Assembly: GCF_001625195.1 (NCBI RefSeq)
Contig: NC_054390.1
Coordinates: 5,305,222-5,369,221 of the forward strand
DNA length: 64,000 bases
Source of the DNA: Drechmeria coniospora
Taxonomy: Eukaryota > Ascomycota > Sordariomycetes > Hypocreales > Ophiocordycipitaceae
Reading direction: 5' to 3'
Both the position numbers and the translations under genes were made by a program. Of this stretch, positions 1-11,133 are shown piece after piece (the stretch's first letter is position 1; each line of letters starts with the position of its first letter). Under the pieces are notes generated by a model that did no database searches, was not told the DNA's origin, and worked only from the letters and a program-made list of their open reading frames with translations.

Positions 1-124
1 AGCCGTCACAATCCGAACTCGCCCGCCATCCTAGCGCATGCATCATTTCCGTGCCAGCCTCGATGCATGCCGTCTCGTCTCATGTCCGTCGTTTCGTCCC
101 AAGCCGCGTCGTAGACGAAGATGG

Positions 125-3097
125 TCATCGCAGCCCCTGGAGGCCCTTCTGGAGTATGAACCGTACTGGCTGTCTCGCGCGCTTGTTGGCGAAGTTCCGG
201 CCGACGCGCGGGAGAAAGGGCGTGGTGAGCATGGCGACACTCATCGTCTTGGGCATCGGCGTCTCCCCAGCACCCTCGCGCAGCATCACCGGCATGTCGG
301 TCCGCAGCATCGGCTTGGCCAGGCGGTCGTCGAAACCCCACTTCAGCAAGCTGCCGGTGCGGAGCCAAGGCTCGAGGTTGCGGCACTGGCTGACGTCCAA
401 CCACTGAATGCGCGTGCACCCTCGAAGGATGTTCTCGACGCCCTTGCCCGTCACCCTGACGCAGCCGCGCACGCTCAGGCCTTCGAGCTCGTTGAGGTGC
501 AGGGCGATGCTCTCGAGGCTCCCATCGCTCACGGCGCTGCCGCAGAAGGCGAGCCGCAACTCGCGGAGCTTGGGGAGGCCCAAGGCGACAACCTCGGTCG
601 AGGTATCGGAGAGGGCGCAGCAAAAGGATAGGTCGAGGTGCGTCAGGCCCTTGGCCGCGTTGACGAGCGCGACGATGGCGTTGTCCGAGAGGTAGGTACA
701 GTCGGCCAAGCACAGCTTGGTGAGCTTCTCGAACTTGTAGGCGGCCCAGGACTGGAAGCCGGCGTCGGAGATGGAGGTGCACCGGGTGAGGACGAGAGAC
801 TGAAGCCGGCCGGAGGCGTGGGCGGCGAGGTGGGCCATGGAGCGATCGGTAATGTGCTTGCAGTAGGAGAGGTTGAGTCTGCTCAGGTTGGGGCATCCGA
901 AGACCGTCCCGGGCACCGGCCGCGGCTCGTCCTGCTTCGGGCTACGCTTCCGAGGCTCGTTGGAACTCGAGGCGACGGCACCCTTCTTGGAGGCCGGAGA
1001 GGCGGGGACGACCCATCCGACGACGCGGCCGAGGAGGCTGTCGCCGACCTTGCGGCAGTTGCTCCAGTCGATTTCCTCGAGACCCTTGGCCTGCTCGCTC
1101 ATCTCGAGGATCTGGTTCGCCGAGACGTCCCAGACGGAGCGCATCTTCCACCGTCTCACGTTCTTCCCGCAGTGCTTCCACAGGGCGGCAAAGCCGTCGT
1201 CGGTGATGTGAAAGCAGTTGCTGAGGTTCATGCTCACGGCGCGGGTGCCGACAAAGGGGGCGATGTAGCGACCGATAGTCTCGTCGTTGACGCGCCTGTT
1301 GTAGCGAGACAGGTCCACGTCATGGCAGAGCTCGGGGGAGGTGGTGACGATGTCGCGCCAGTGCCTGCAGACGATGCGCAGCCGAAAAAGCGCACCGACG
1401 TCGAGGTGGTGGAAGATTCGGGCCAGCAGATCGGACGACAGCCGCGCTCTGGTCTCGGTCTCGGCCGCGCTTCGCTGCAGGGTCCGGGCCCGCTTCGACC
1501 TCACGCCCGGCTCCAGCTCCGGCTGCGAGGGCGAGGGCGAGGGCGAGGGGGCGAGCGACATGGGCGCCATGTCAACGAGGGACTTGGTCCCGTTCAGCCG
1601 GCTGTCGAGCGGCGGCGTCGGAGGCGCCAAGGACTGCCGCCGCCGGTTTCTCAGGTTCTCCATGTTGACGCTCAGGAAGGGGTCGGGGTCGATGCGCTCC
1701 ATCAAGTCGGAGTCATCCTTGGCCGGCGAGGCCGACTTCGAGGTCGAGGTGAACTCGAGGCTCGGCAGTATCTCCTGGGCCGCCGGCGTCTTCAGCACCG
1801 GCGGCCGGGACGACTTATGCTGCTGCTTCGAGGCGGCGTCACCCATTTCGACGTCCTCCTCGTCGAGGCTTTCGAACCGCAGCCTCGCCGTCCGTTCCAC
1901 CTGGGAGCGGATGCCGGGCGGGCAGCGGCGCCACAGCTCGTCCAGGACGTCCTCGGGCACAACGAGGCACTCGACGGTCGTGATGGACCTGACCGTCGCG
2001 GTCCGGTCGGGCGAGAGGCCGAGGCTCGTGACCTCGCCAAAATATTGGCCGGAGCGGAGGCGCGGGCGCGGCTGGCGCTCGGGCGGAGGCGGCGGTTGCG
2101 CCTGCGACTGAATCGCCTCCTCGTGGACGACTTCAGCCTCGCCCTGGACGATGAAGTAGATCTCCTTGCCGGCGCAGCCCTGCTGGAGGATCTGGGTGAA
2201 GGGGGGGTACGTCTTGGGCTGGACGTTGAGGCCGAGGAAGTGCAGGATGTCGGGGGGCAGGGTCGAGAAGAGCGGGAGCTCCTTGAGGGTCCTGCGGATG
2301 TTGACTACGCCGCTGCCGATGATGCTGCCGGCGGCCGGGTCGTCGAAGAGGTTGGGGCTGGGCGACTTGCGCTTCCTCGAGTTGACGACGGTGCCGTCCT
2401 TGATGGCGCCCGTCTCGCCCCTGTTCGCCTCGCCGGGTGTGGGCGCGCGGGGGAGGAAGTCTTGCTTGGGCAACTCGAGGGTCGCGTCGGCACCCTCGCG
2501 CCGCTTCTTCTTGAGCAGGTTCAGCCGCTCTTGGGCCTCCTCCAGGATGGCCTTTTCCATGTCGGGGAACTTGGGCATGACGAGCCGCAGGTCCTCCTTC
2601 TTCAGGACGAGCAGGAGGCATTTCGTGCGGGCCAAGATGGTGGCGGTGCGCGGCATATCCATGAGGACGCCGATCTCGCCGAAGAAGGCGCCGGGCTTGA
2701 GCTCGGCGTAGACGGCCTCGCCATCGCGCGAGGTGACGGCGACGACGCCTCGGACGAGCCAGTACATGGCCTTGGCATCGTCACCCTCGGTGATGATGTG
2801 ATCGTTGGAGCCGTGGATCTGCGGCTTCAGATGATTGCCGATGGCGACGAGGAAGTCCTCGGGCGCGGACTGGAAGAGGGGGAAGGAGCGGATGCGCTGG
2901 ACGAGGTCGAGCGGCATGTCGCGGATGGTGGAGGCGGCGAGCGGCGAGGGCCGTACGGGGCGTGACGGGTTGCTCTCGACATCGAAGGAGCGGATGAGGG
3001 AGGTCGGATTGGACATGGTGGCGGCCGAGCTTGCTTGCTGGTGATGGGCCAGCGCCCTGAAGGGCGAGGGCGAGGTCGGAGAGCGCCCGCGCTTCAT
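125..3097 (-). CDS. Protein with two cyclic-nucleotide-binding domains, an F-box and leucine-rich repeats
   Basis: A single uninterrupted 990-residue frame starts at ATG 3097; a second ATG at 3016 (residue 28) is a plausible alternative start. Domains in order: CNB domain 1 (about 65-195, phosphate-binding cassette-like PGAFFGEIGVLMDMPRTAT), an NLS-like RKRKSPSP near 241, CNB domain 2 (about 270-405, cassette SGQYFGEVTSLGLSPDRTAT), a disordered Ser/Pro linker, an F-box (about 552-595, LLARIFHHLDVGALFRLRIV) and AMN1-like LRRs (about 600-930, repeated LxxLNLSYCKHITD-type units). F-box/LRR proteins are substrate receptors of SCF ubiquitin ligases; CNB domains sense cAMP or cGMP or serve as structural modules. 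A cyclic-nucleotide-tuned SCF receptor is inference: both cassettes keep the GE and R positions, but ligand binding is unproven. The leader carries a GTCG microsatellite. Confidence 0.87.
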   Translation of the reverse strand: MKRGRSPTSPSPFRALAHHQQASSAATMSNPTSLIRSFDVESNPSRPVRPSPLAASTIRDMPLDLVQRIRSFPLFQSAPEDFLVAIGNHLKPQIHGSNDHIITEGDDAKAMYWLVRGVVAVTSRDGEAVYAELKPGAFFGEIGVLMDMPRTATILARTKCLLLVLKKEDLRLVMPKFPDMEKAILEEAQERLNLLKKKRREGADATLELPKQDFLPRAPTPGEANRGETGAIKDGTVVNSRKRKSPSPNLFDDPAAGSIIGSGVVNIRRTLKELPLFSTLPPDILHFLGLNVQPKTYPPFTQILQQGCAGKEIYFIVQGEAEVVHEEAIQSQAQPPPPPERQPRPRLRSGQYFGEVTSLGLSPDRTATVRSITTVECLVVPEDVLDELWRRCPPGIRSQVERTARLRFESLDEEDVEMGDAASKQQHKSSRPPVLKTPAAQEILPSLEFTSTSKSASPAKDDSDLMERIDPDPFLSVNMENLRNRRRQSLAPPTPPLDSRLNGTKSLVDMAPMSLAPSPSPSPSQPELEPGVRSKRARTLQRSAAETETRARLSSDLLARIFHHLDVGALFRLRIVCRHWRDIVTTSPELCHDVDLSRYNRRVNDETIGRYIAPFVGTRAVSMNLSNCFHITDDGFAALWKHCGKNVRRWKMRSVWDVSANQILEMSEQAKGLEEIDWSNCRKVGDSLLGRVVGWVVPASPASKKGAVASSSNEPRKRSPKQDEPRPVPGTVFGCPNLSRLNLSYCKHITDRSMAHLAAHASGRLQSLVLTRCTSISDAGFQSWAAYKFEKLTKLCLADCTYLSDNAIVALVNAAKGLTHLDLSFCCALSDTSTEVVALGLPKLRELRLAFCGSAVSDGSLESIALHLNELEGLSVRGCVRVTGKGVENILRGCTRIQWLDVSQCRNLEPWLRTGSLLKWGFDDRLAKPMLRTDMPVMLREGAGETPMPKTMSVAMLTTPFLPRVGRNFANKRARQPVRFILQKGLQGLR

Positions 3098-3230
3098 GTC
3101 GGCCCGACGGGCGTAGGCGTCGGCGTCGGACTCGAAACGTTCTCGATGGTCAAGGGCGGGGACGAAGACTGGCTATGATGAGCTCGGCTCGGTAGGGATC
3201 GACGAGGGCCGGCCGCCGATGAGAGGCTGA

Positions 3231-3293
3231 GTCGGTCGGTCGGTCGGTCGGTCGGTCGGTCGGTCGGTCGGTCGGTCGTCGTCGTCGTCGTCG
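3231..3293. repeat. GTCG x12 then TCG x5 microsatellite
   Basis: Twelve perfect GTCG units (3231-3278) run straight into five TCG units (3279-3293). The tract lies 134-196 bp upstream of the ATG of the CNB/F-box/LRR gene, so on the minus strand it is a CGAC repeat in its promoter or 5' leader. Confidence 0.97.
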
Positions 3294-6200
3294 CAGCGAG
3301 GGCGGGTTCGCGCGTGGCCGTCTCTTCGCCAGCGTTCAGGCCTCGCACCCGTCGTGGTAGCAGGGTGGAGAGCGCGGAGGGCAGGTGGGCTTCGCCGTCG
3401 AGCAGCTTTCACGCCCTGTGCTGGGCGAAAGCAGGATCGGGGAGGGACCCAACGCACGGGCCCCAGCCCGGGTCTGGCACAGTTGTCGGTCCGTCGGCAG
3501 GAATGAGGGAGGCCACGAACGATTCGGCCACGGCACAGCGTCAGAGCCAGGCGCCAAGGCAGGAAGCGGTGCGCGCAGCGACGTGGCGGGATCAGCAGGA
3601 CGGAGCACGATGCGTCGAAGCGATGCGTCGAAACGGCGAGCGAGAGAGGGGTCGAGCCACGACGCGCCGGCAGGGTCGGCAAACGCGGGAGAGGACGGGC
3701 GGTTCGGAAGCCAAGTCAGGTCGGGGTCGGGTCGTTTGCCGGCGCTGGTGGGTGATTGGGGGCGGCGCCGGATGGGATGCGGTCGCGAACAGGTTCGAGG
3801 CTGCAGCGACGAGAAGGATTAGCCCCCGGGACGATGACGCCAGCGGGCGGCGGGCACACTTCACGCAGGCCACGAGGCAGCGAGTCGGCGGTGGGAAGGA
3901 CGACGTGACGACGGTGGGTGGTGGGCGGTGGGTGGCTCGGGCCGGATTCAGCATCCGCCGGGAGGTGTGGGCGATGATGGGATGGAAAAGGGAGAGACGA
4001 GCGGGAGGCAAGATGGAAGAAGGTGAGAAGTGACGGCCGAGTTCTCTCGATGAGCAATCGACGACGGACGACGACGGGGGGGGCAACTACTGAGCTAGGA
4101 AGGTACGAAGTCGTTACGAGGGCTTGCCATACGTTTGCCATGTACACCGTTATAGGTAGGGAATCAATAGGGACTAGTTAGTACCTGCACCTAAGTACCT
4201 AGTAGTCATAGTTGACTTGTACTGGACTGGTGGTTCCTTATCTGTCAGTACATTCTGCCATGCGCATTGGCGCTAGCTGACCTTGTACCCCAGCTCCGTA
4301 ATTGCAGGGCGCCGTGCTCGTAGGTGGACCAGTAGCTACAGTACGGAGTACTTGCACACCTAATTACTTACTACTGTACAGTACTCCGTACAGTACGAAC
4401 CATTGTGCCCAAGTACATGTAGTACTACGTTACAGTAAGTACAGTACGTACTGCAGCAACTGTACCTACATGTACAGTACGGAGCACAAGTATTAATACA
4501 TGCAGGCTCAGATGGGTTAAGCCCCGAGGCGTTCTGGACTGCGACTTTTCTCGCACGAGAACATGGAATACAGTAGTGCACGCCTACAAGAAATACCTAG
4601 TAAAGCAGGTGTACTCCCACGTTTCGGATCCTAGGTAGGAATGATGTGCCAGCCCGTAGTCATCGTCGGGATGCTGCTCGTACGCCATGAAGGTGTATCC
4701 GTTCTCCGTATGCGGATGGGTGATTTCCGCATGGCGATCGTGGGTGTAAGTACTTACTTGCATTACAGTATGTACTTAGCAAGCAGTTCGTGTAGGCGCC
4801 GAGCACGGAGTGGGACTTTGCGAGAAGCGGCAAGTCTGGACCGGCGCTCTGGCCCGTACCCGTGCAGCGCGTGCAGGGCCAACAGCGCGGCAGTTGATGA
4901 GGGTTCGAGCCATGCAACTTGCCGCAGCACCATCGGATGCGGTACGTGGCTAGGCCGAGTTATAGTTGCACACGCACCCGCACTCGGCATCGATACCTGC
5001 TGGCACGTACGGCGCACGAGAAGACGGACCATCCGCCAGCCCGGCGGCGGCGTTTTGCACTCCACTTTGTCGCCCGCGATGTTAGACGGCGAAATGGCTT
5101 TGGCGGACAGCGCAGCCCGCCAAAGCTACCGGAGGCTACTAACAGGACAGACGGTACTTGCACTTGGCTGTGCGGAGTGCTGTAGATGCAAGTACTCACT
5201 CACCAGTAGCATGGCCACCAGTAGCATGGCCATGGCCTGCCGGAGATGGCCACGACCAATCATGCCCTCGCGCCCCGCACGGAGCAGCTCCTAGCCCTCG
5301 CCCACCTCCCGTGCTGCCGCCGGCCAGCTTCATTCGCCGCCGGGCTCCCTGCTCCCTCGGTGCGGGCAAGCGGCAGGTCGACCGAGACGCGTGCTGGTCG
5401 GCAGCGCTGTATTACGGGGCGTTTGTGCCGCTGCTCGACCGGGACCGGCTCCCTGCATGATGTCCGCACGAGTGACCAGGTTGCACCATGTCATGGAAGC
5501 TTGGAAGCTCCATGGAACCCATCTAGCCGTTCGGACCCCAAGTCTCACCTCGGAAGGCCTACCCTTCGGCCCCCCTTCCCCCCCACCTTCGGACGGACGA
5601 CGAGGGTGACCCACTCCATCGAATCGGCGCCGCCAACGGTTGGCCGACGATGGCTTGGATGCTTGCGTAAAACGGGGCCCACGAGGTTGCGTTGCTGGCC
5701 AGCAACGTGTTGGCCCGAACATGTCCATCCTCGTCCGTAGGCGAACTAGGCTGCAGCCGCCGGACGCCGGTCTGGGTGCGCGACCGCCGCAAGCCAACGA
5801 CGCGGAAGTTTGCATCATGCGCGGTGCAGGTACGTGCATCCAACGCGGGACATGTGCCGTAGGCCACTGTCGCTCGCGATACCAGCTTCCATTGAACTCT
5901 GCGCCGTCGCAGCGGAACGCACCGCCCCCGGAGCAACTGCCCGGCATGATGCGGAGAATGGAGCGGGCGATTACGTACTCGGAACGGTCCTGTGCGCTGA
6001 AGTACGGAGTTTTGTCAGTACAACTACTGTACTTTAAGTACAGGACGGAGGAGACGTAGGTCACTTGCTGTGAGTACATGGACGCCGAAGTATGTACGCA
6101 GTTGTACTTATTGTGCGCCTTGCTCCGTACATGCGCAGCTAATGTTCGGCTCTCCGCAGATACGTTCTTTACAGTACTTGCTTTTTTTTCCTACTTGTTT

Positions 6201-6507
6201 ATTACACGTCGTATTGCGTACTTGAACACCGTACTTGGGTTAGTATGTACTCGCCCAGTGTGCTTGTAGTACACTCCGCCCCGTAGCTGCGCTATGCCGT
6301 AGGTGTACAGGTGCGGTACATGTGCACGGAGTACATGTATAAGGAAATAATTGCTGTTCGGAATGATTCTGCTGTTTATTACTCTGTACATGTACTTGTT
6401 CATCCGTCACATATGCTCGGATGTACTGTAGCTGTACAGTGTAGACTCTGGATGCGTGTGGACCGGTGACACCGACTGTACTGTACTGTACTGTACTTGT
6501 ACTTGCT

Positions 6508-6528
6508 GTACGGAGTAAGACTCCGTAC
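6508..6528. repeat. Inverted repeat with 9-bp arms
   Basis: GTACGGAGT (6508-6516) and ACTCCGTAC (6520-6528) are exact reverse complements separated by AAG. This is a head-to-head pair of the intergenic element TACGGAGTA/TACTCCGTA, directly after a short run of CTGTA repeats. Confidence 0.9.
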
Positions 6529-7350
6529 TGTTCGTGCATTTGATCACGTTTGTGCATCCAATAATACTTGGTATTTCCTCACCCTTCCTTGTTTCACCTA
6601 CTCCGTGCTTGTCGTTGACAGGTCAATAAAATACTTTGCATGTACAGAGTATTCTGGACGCATGTCCGGCTCCCTCTTACTTACATTCAGCAGCAAAATC
6701 GAGGTCGGCCGGCCATGCATTACCCTCCTGTTACTATTCATTGGCAAGTCTAACGGCGGATAGGTACCGATACAACTCGATGCCTCACAAGTACCTGCTA
6801 GCTACGGGGCACTTTGTGGTTTGTACTGTGCATGTCTCGGCAGCAACTACCTCATCTGACGGACAGCGGCGGGCCATGCTTCCGAGAAAAAATCCCTCGC
6901 TCCCTCACCCCATCCTGCTCCCTGCTGCAGCCCTCAACCGCAACCTGCGCTCCCCGCCGCAGCCCTCGAGCACGTCGCTCATCCAGGCGCGCCGCGAGGA
7001 ACCAGCCCATGCTCCTAGGCCGTGATGCTCGCCGGTTGCCAGCACCGTGTCGCGCACGCCCTGGCAGATGTGGCGATGGGCTTCCAAAGCCTGCACGGAA
7101 CGGGCCGTCGATGGCAGCCTTGTCCAGTCCTCGTGCCGGCGGCCGATCGGATCGCCGCCTTTCCTCGCCTCGGTCGACGATGGATGGCGAGCGATGCCAC
7201 GGGCATGCAGAAATGTACGATTCGCTACGTCTAAGGGTACTCGGGCCCGATGGTGCATGCTCAACGCACCGTCTATCGATGCTCTCAGCCGTGCGCCTCG
7301 TCCCGCCATGGTTCGCCGTGGGACGTCGGGGCGACGGCTCCCGAAACTGC

Positions 7351-9230
7351 CTAGGTGCGTAGGAACGTCTTGAAGACGTCCGAGTTGGTGCAGTCCTCAA
7401 AGGGGTAGCCGACGTCACGCAGAAACTGCGACAGCTCCCCCGCCTCGTCCTGCGGGCACGAAATGCCCGCCAGCACCTTGGCCACGTCGCCGCCGTAGTT
7501 GCGGTAGTGGAACAGGCTGATGTTGAAGCGCGGCCGCAGCGTCGTCAGGAACTTCTCGAGGGCGCCGGGCCTCTCGGGGAAGCTGAACATGTAGAGCCTC
7601 TCGTTGGCGACGTGCGACTGGCCGCCGACGAGGTACCGCACGTGGCTCTTGGCGAGCTCGTCGGCCGAGAGGTCCGTCACGCTCATGCCCTCGGAGCGGA
7701 TGCGCTTCATCAGCGTCGCCAGCTCGTCGTTGCGCTGCGCCGCCGGCGCCGTCAGCGACAGGCCGATCATGATGTTGGCCCGCTCGCCGCTCGCGTACCG
7801 GTACGAGAACTCGGTCACGGCGTGGGGCGTGATGCTGTCGATGAGCTTGGCGAAGGCGCCCGGCCGCTCGGGTATGGCGACGGACAGCAGCGCCTCCTTG
7901 CCCTCGCCCAGCGTCGCGCGCTCGGCGACGAAGCGCAGCCGGTCAAAGTTCATGTTGGCGCCCGACGTGACGGCGATGAGGGTCCGGCCCGCCTCCTGCG
8001 ACGGCCGCTCGGCGACGTAGCGCTTCAGGCCGGCGATGGCGAGGGCGCCGGCCGGCTCGAGGCCGGAGCGGGTGTCGTCGTACATGTCCTTGATGGCGGC
8101 GCAGATCTCGTCGGTGGTGACCTCGACGACGTCGTCGACGACCTCGCGCGCGATGCGGAACGTCTCCTCGCCGAGCGTCTTGACCGCCGCGCCGTCGGCG
8201 AAGAGGCCGACGTCCTTGAGCACGACGCGCCTGCCCTTCCTCAGCGACTGGGCCAGCGCGTTGGCGTCGCGGGCCTCGACGCCGATGACCTTGACGTGGG
8301 GCGCCATGCGCTTCACGTAGAGGCCGATGCCGGCGATGAGGCCGCCGCCTCCGCAGCAGCAGAAGACGGCCTCGACCTTGGCCATGTTGACCTGGCCGAA
8401 GAGCTCGCTGCCGATGGTGCCCTGGCCGGCGATGACGTAGGGGTCGTCGAAGGGCGGGATGTTGATGAGCCCGTCCTGCTTCTCGCGCCGGCCGCACTCC
8501 TCCTTGGCGGCGTCGAAGTCGGCGCCGTGCAGGACGACGTGGCCGCCGAGCCGCGCCACGTTCTTGTGCTTGATGCTCGGCGTGCCCTCGGGCATGATGA
8601 TGGTGGCGGGGATCTTGAGCTTGCGCGCCGAGTAGGCGACGCCCTGCGCGTGGTTGCCGGCCGAGCAGCAGACGACGCCCCGCCAGCTCTGCGCCGGGTC
8701 GAGGTGGGCCATCTTGTTGTAGGCGCCGCGCAGCTTGAAGCTGAAGACGGGCTGCGTGTCCTCTCTCTTGAGCAGGACCGTGCACTCGAGCCGGTCGCTG
8801 AGGTTGACGGCGTGCGTGAGGGGCGTCACCCGGCAAGCTTCGTAGACGCGCGACGTCGCGCTCGCGATGAGCCGCAGGTACTAGACGGACGGACGTCCAT
8901 GAGCTGCGCGCCCTCTCGAGGAGGGCACCGGCATCGCCGAGGGCCACTCACATCAGGATAGCCGTTGGGGAGGAGGTAGTCGTCGGGCACAACGGCGCGG
9001 ATGCGTTGCCGCTTCTCCTCCGATGACGGCGACGGGTTGGCGCAGTACTCGGTGAGGGCCATGCCGCCCGACGGCGTCTCGGGTCTGGCCTGGCCGTCGA
9101 CGTCGTCGACGTCACCATTCGTGTCGCATCGCACCGGAACGATGCCGTTGGTCTTGGGCATGTTGACTTGTTGCCGGACGTCGATGGATGGGGGAGATGC
9201 TGTTGGGGCGGGGGAGGGGGGCAGATTCAT
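7351..9230 (-). CDS. ilv1: Threonine dehydratase (threonine ammonia-lyase), isoleucine biosynthesis
   Basis: Two exons: 8952-9230 and 7351-8880, with a 71-bp intron at 8881-8951 (donor GTGAGT, acceptor CTAG). The product is 602 residues. It deaminates L-threonine to 2-oxobutanoate, the first committed step to isoleucine, normally in mitochondria. Visible signatures: PLP lysine in FSFKLRGAYNK (about residue 142), the glycine-rich PLP-phosphate loop CCCGGGGLIAGIG, and two C-terminal regulatory ACT-like domains (from about 400; ERPGAFAKLIDSITP and ERPGALEKFLTTLRP) that mediate isoleucine/valine control in the family. The frame extends to a TTG at 9233, but the first ATG is 9230. The N terminus is not a convincing mitochondrial presequence, so an upstream exon or another start is possible. 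Confidence 0.93.
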
Positions 9231-10623
9231 CAAGCCTTCCCAGTCTACTTTCTTGGAGCCTGCCCAAGATTTTCGGATGGCGGGGCGAGCTGGCGGCGCA
9301 GGGGTTCACAGGCGAGCATGTACCGGTACCGGTACTAATGGGACGACCGATGCGGTGGGACACCACTGCGACCCCGCCAGTTTGGCCACGACAACTCCCG
9401 GTAAGTACTGTAAGCACTCCGTACATGTACTGCAAGTGGTTGTACAACTACTTACAGTACTTGCAGTATTACTTACAGTACATGTGGAATCACCACGTGG
9501 GCCGCCAACTTGCTCGCTCAGGCACCGTCACGCTTCCGTTGCGCTTCAGCATGACTTGGCCGCCTTCTCGCCTTCCCGAGGATGAATATAGATGTGTCGC
9601 GTGCTCAATGGGCACGGGACCAACAAATGCAGTCCCGACTGTCTCGCGCACAATTTGCAACGGCCGATTTCGGCGTTGGTCGTGCCCCCTCCACGGGATC
9701 ACATCCGTCGATAGCCCGGGCGTTGGTTGGTGTACGCCTATGTACAGTCCAGCAAGTACCGAGTACGTGCAACCACATGTAAGTACGTGCATGTAGTTGT
9801 AAGTACTACGGCATCAATAAGTACTTGCCGGCATTGACTTGCATGCAGGTGTACTGCTATGGAGTACCTAACACTCCGTTCATGCACCTACATGTACGGA
9901 GCGCAATAGGTACAGACAGTACTTGTGCATCAAGTACGCCGTAAGTACATGTACAAGTACTGTACGTACCGGATACTAGCAAGTATATTGTGATTCGACA
10001 AAAATGACGATTCAGCTTTGGTGGCGCTACTCGTACAAATTGAATCGACATTTTTGCCATCCCACTGTACTAAGGAGTAGTGGCACATCATTCACTGTAC
10101 TCCGTAACTGTACTCTACGTAGCAATTACATCTACTGCAAGTATCAGCGAGTAATACTTCGTACTTGTAGGCCAATACATACCGAGCACCTAGTAGTCAT
10201 GCCCTTAGAGTACTAGGAACACCGTAAGTACAGTGCTCCGTCCTCTGTAAATAGAGGCACATGCAATATAGTATGAGTTGTACTCCATACTGTGTACACC
10301 TTCTCCGTTCTCACGAGTACTTGTACTTATGTGAAAGTCCTATTCGTGGCACTTGCTCATACTATTGTTCATCCGCAACAAAGCCCAGCAGCGATGCGGC
10401 GAACCGAGCACCAGCGATGAAATCCCCTTCGATTGATGCGGCCCGGGCATGTAGGATGGAACGCTGGCACATGGAAAAGGCCACCACCAGTGTCCGGCTT
10501 GCACGCAAAAAGTGTGATGCCGACTCTTCGTCGTCTTAAATATGGTAATACAAGTACAGTGCAAGTAGTATACAGTCATCCAAGTGGTCATAGTCCTCAA
10601 CCGTCGTGAGCCAATCAATGCCT
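9231..10623. other. Spacer with GTAC-rich island
   Basis: No gene is supported. About 9400-10340 is dense in GTAC, including a long imperfect inverted repeat: ACATGTACTG near 9423 and its exact reverse complement CAGTACATGT near 9476. The part nearest ilv1 (9231-9400) is its promoter; GGTACCGGTACCGG-like sequence occurs near 9322. Confidence 0.55.
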
Positions 10624-11133
10624 TCAAATCCTTCCGCTTCGCTCCAGCTCCTCGTACGTAGGCGGCGCCTCCCCCATCGTCCGAGTCTCGCGCCGCACCT
10701 CGGTCACGAACACGTCCCGGCCGGGAGCCGTCGGCCTCGCACCGTCATTCCTCATCGCGGGAGCCGGCGCGACCTGCGACGGGTATCCTTTGCGCTCCAC
10801 TCGTCGTGCCGATCGAGCTTCCCGACGAAGCTCGCGCTCATAGCGGCGCTGTGCTTTCCGCCCGCAGCAGCCACGCCGCTGCCGCGGTGCATAGTATCCG
10901 GTGCTGATGTTGTTGCCGCCGGCCGCCGTCTGGTGGTTGACGGTGGAAACGGGCGCACGGTAGTAATAGTCGGCCCGCGCCTGCTGGTTGACGGCGGAAA
11001 CGGGCAAATGGCAGTAATAGTCTGCACGCGTCTGGTGCATCGATGGCTGGCCATACCCATACCCCTGGCCGTACCCGTCGTGGTGGCGAGTCGATCTCAG
11101 CGCAAGACCGGCAAGGCCGAGCAGAAAGGCCAT
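10624..11133 (-). CDS. Small protein with an N-terminal hydrophobic anchor and a C-terminal PPxY motif
   Basis: An intronless 169-residue frame starts with ATG at 11133. The first 13 residues (AFLLGLAGLALRS) form a short hydrophobic segment, possibly a signal anchor. Residues about 32-66 contain two copies of a Tyr-rich unit (TRADYYCHLPVSAVNQ, then ARADYYYRAPVSTVNH). A CC-containing basic stretch follows (RRGCCGRKAQRRYERELRRE), and the C terminus holds PPTYEELERSG. PPxY motifs bind WW domains, classically those of Nedd4/Rsp5 ubiquitin ligases and their arrestin-like adaptors. I do not recognise the family. A membrane-tethered Rsp5 adaptor or substrate is inference. The length, clean start and patterned composition favour a real gene over a shadow frame. 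Confidence 0.6.
   Translation of the reverse strand: MAFLLGLAGLALRSTRHHDGYGQGYGYGQPSMHQTRADYYCHLPVSAVNQQARADYYYRAPVSTVNHQTAAGGNNISTGYYAPRQRRGCCGRKAQRRYERELRREARSARRVERKGYPSQVAPAPAMRNDGARPTAPGRDVFVTEVRRETRTMGEAPPTYEELERSGRI

Larger units (their letters stand above)
3098..7350. other. 4.25-kb spacer: GC-rich promoter, then GTAC-rich island
   Basis: From 3098 to about 4140 the sequence is GC-rich, with overlapping frames on both strands that have no recognisable domains; it is best read as promoter and 5' leader of the CNB/F-box/LRR gene. About 4140-6700 is rich in GTAC and in TACGGAGTA/TACTCCGTA (for example 4341, 4381, 6508). From 6475 a run of CTGTA units precedes an inverted repeat at 6508-6528. 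A 15-bp unit is duplicated at 5201-5230. A 249-codon minus frame (5330-6079) has shadow-like composition. From 6800 to 7350 I see only 3' flank of ilv1. No gene is supported. Confidence 0.6.

Noticed and set aside
638..2965. 775-codon plus-strand frame opposite the CNB/F-box/LRR gene
   Set aside because: It is antisense to an intact multi-domain gene, has shadow-like Arg/Gly/Leu/Val-rich composition and no motif; long antisense frames are expected in high-GC coding DNA.
4641..5294. 217-codon plus-strand frame
   Set aside because: Competing frames on both strands, no motif, Arg/Ser-rich shadow composition.
5330..6079. 249-codon minus-strand frame in the 3.1-7.35 kb spacer
   Set aside because: No recognisable domain, irregular composition, and its 5' end lies in the GTAC island; not enough to call a gene.
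7507..8961. 484-codon plus-strand frame opposite ilv1
   Set aside because: Asp/Ala/Leu-rich shadow of the threonine dehydratase exons; it crosses the ilv1 intron without any motif of its own.
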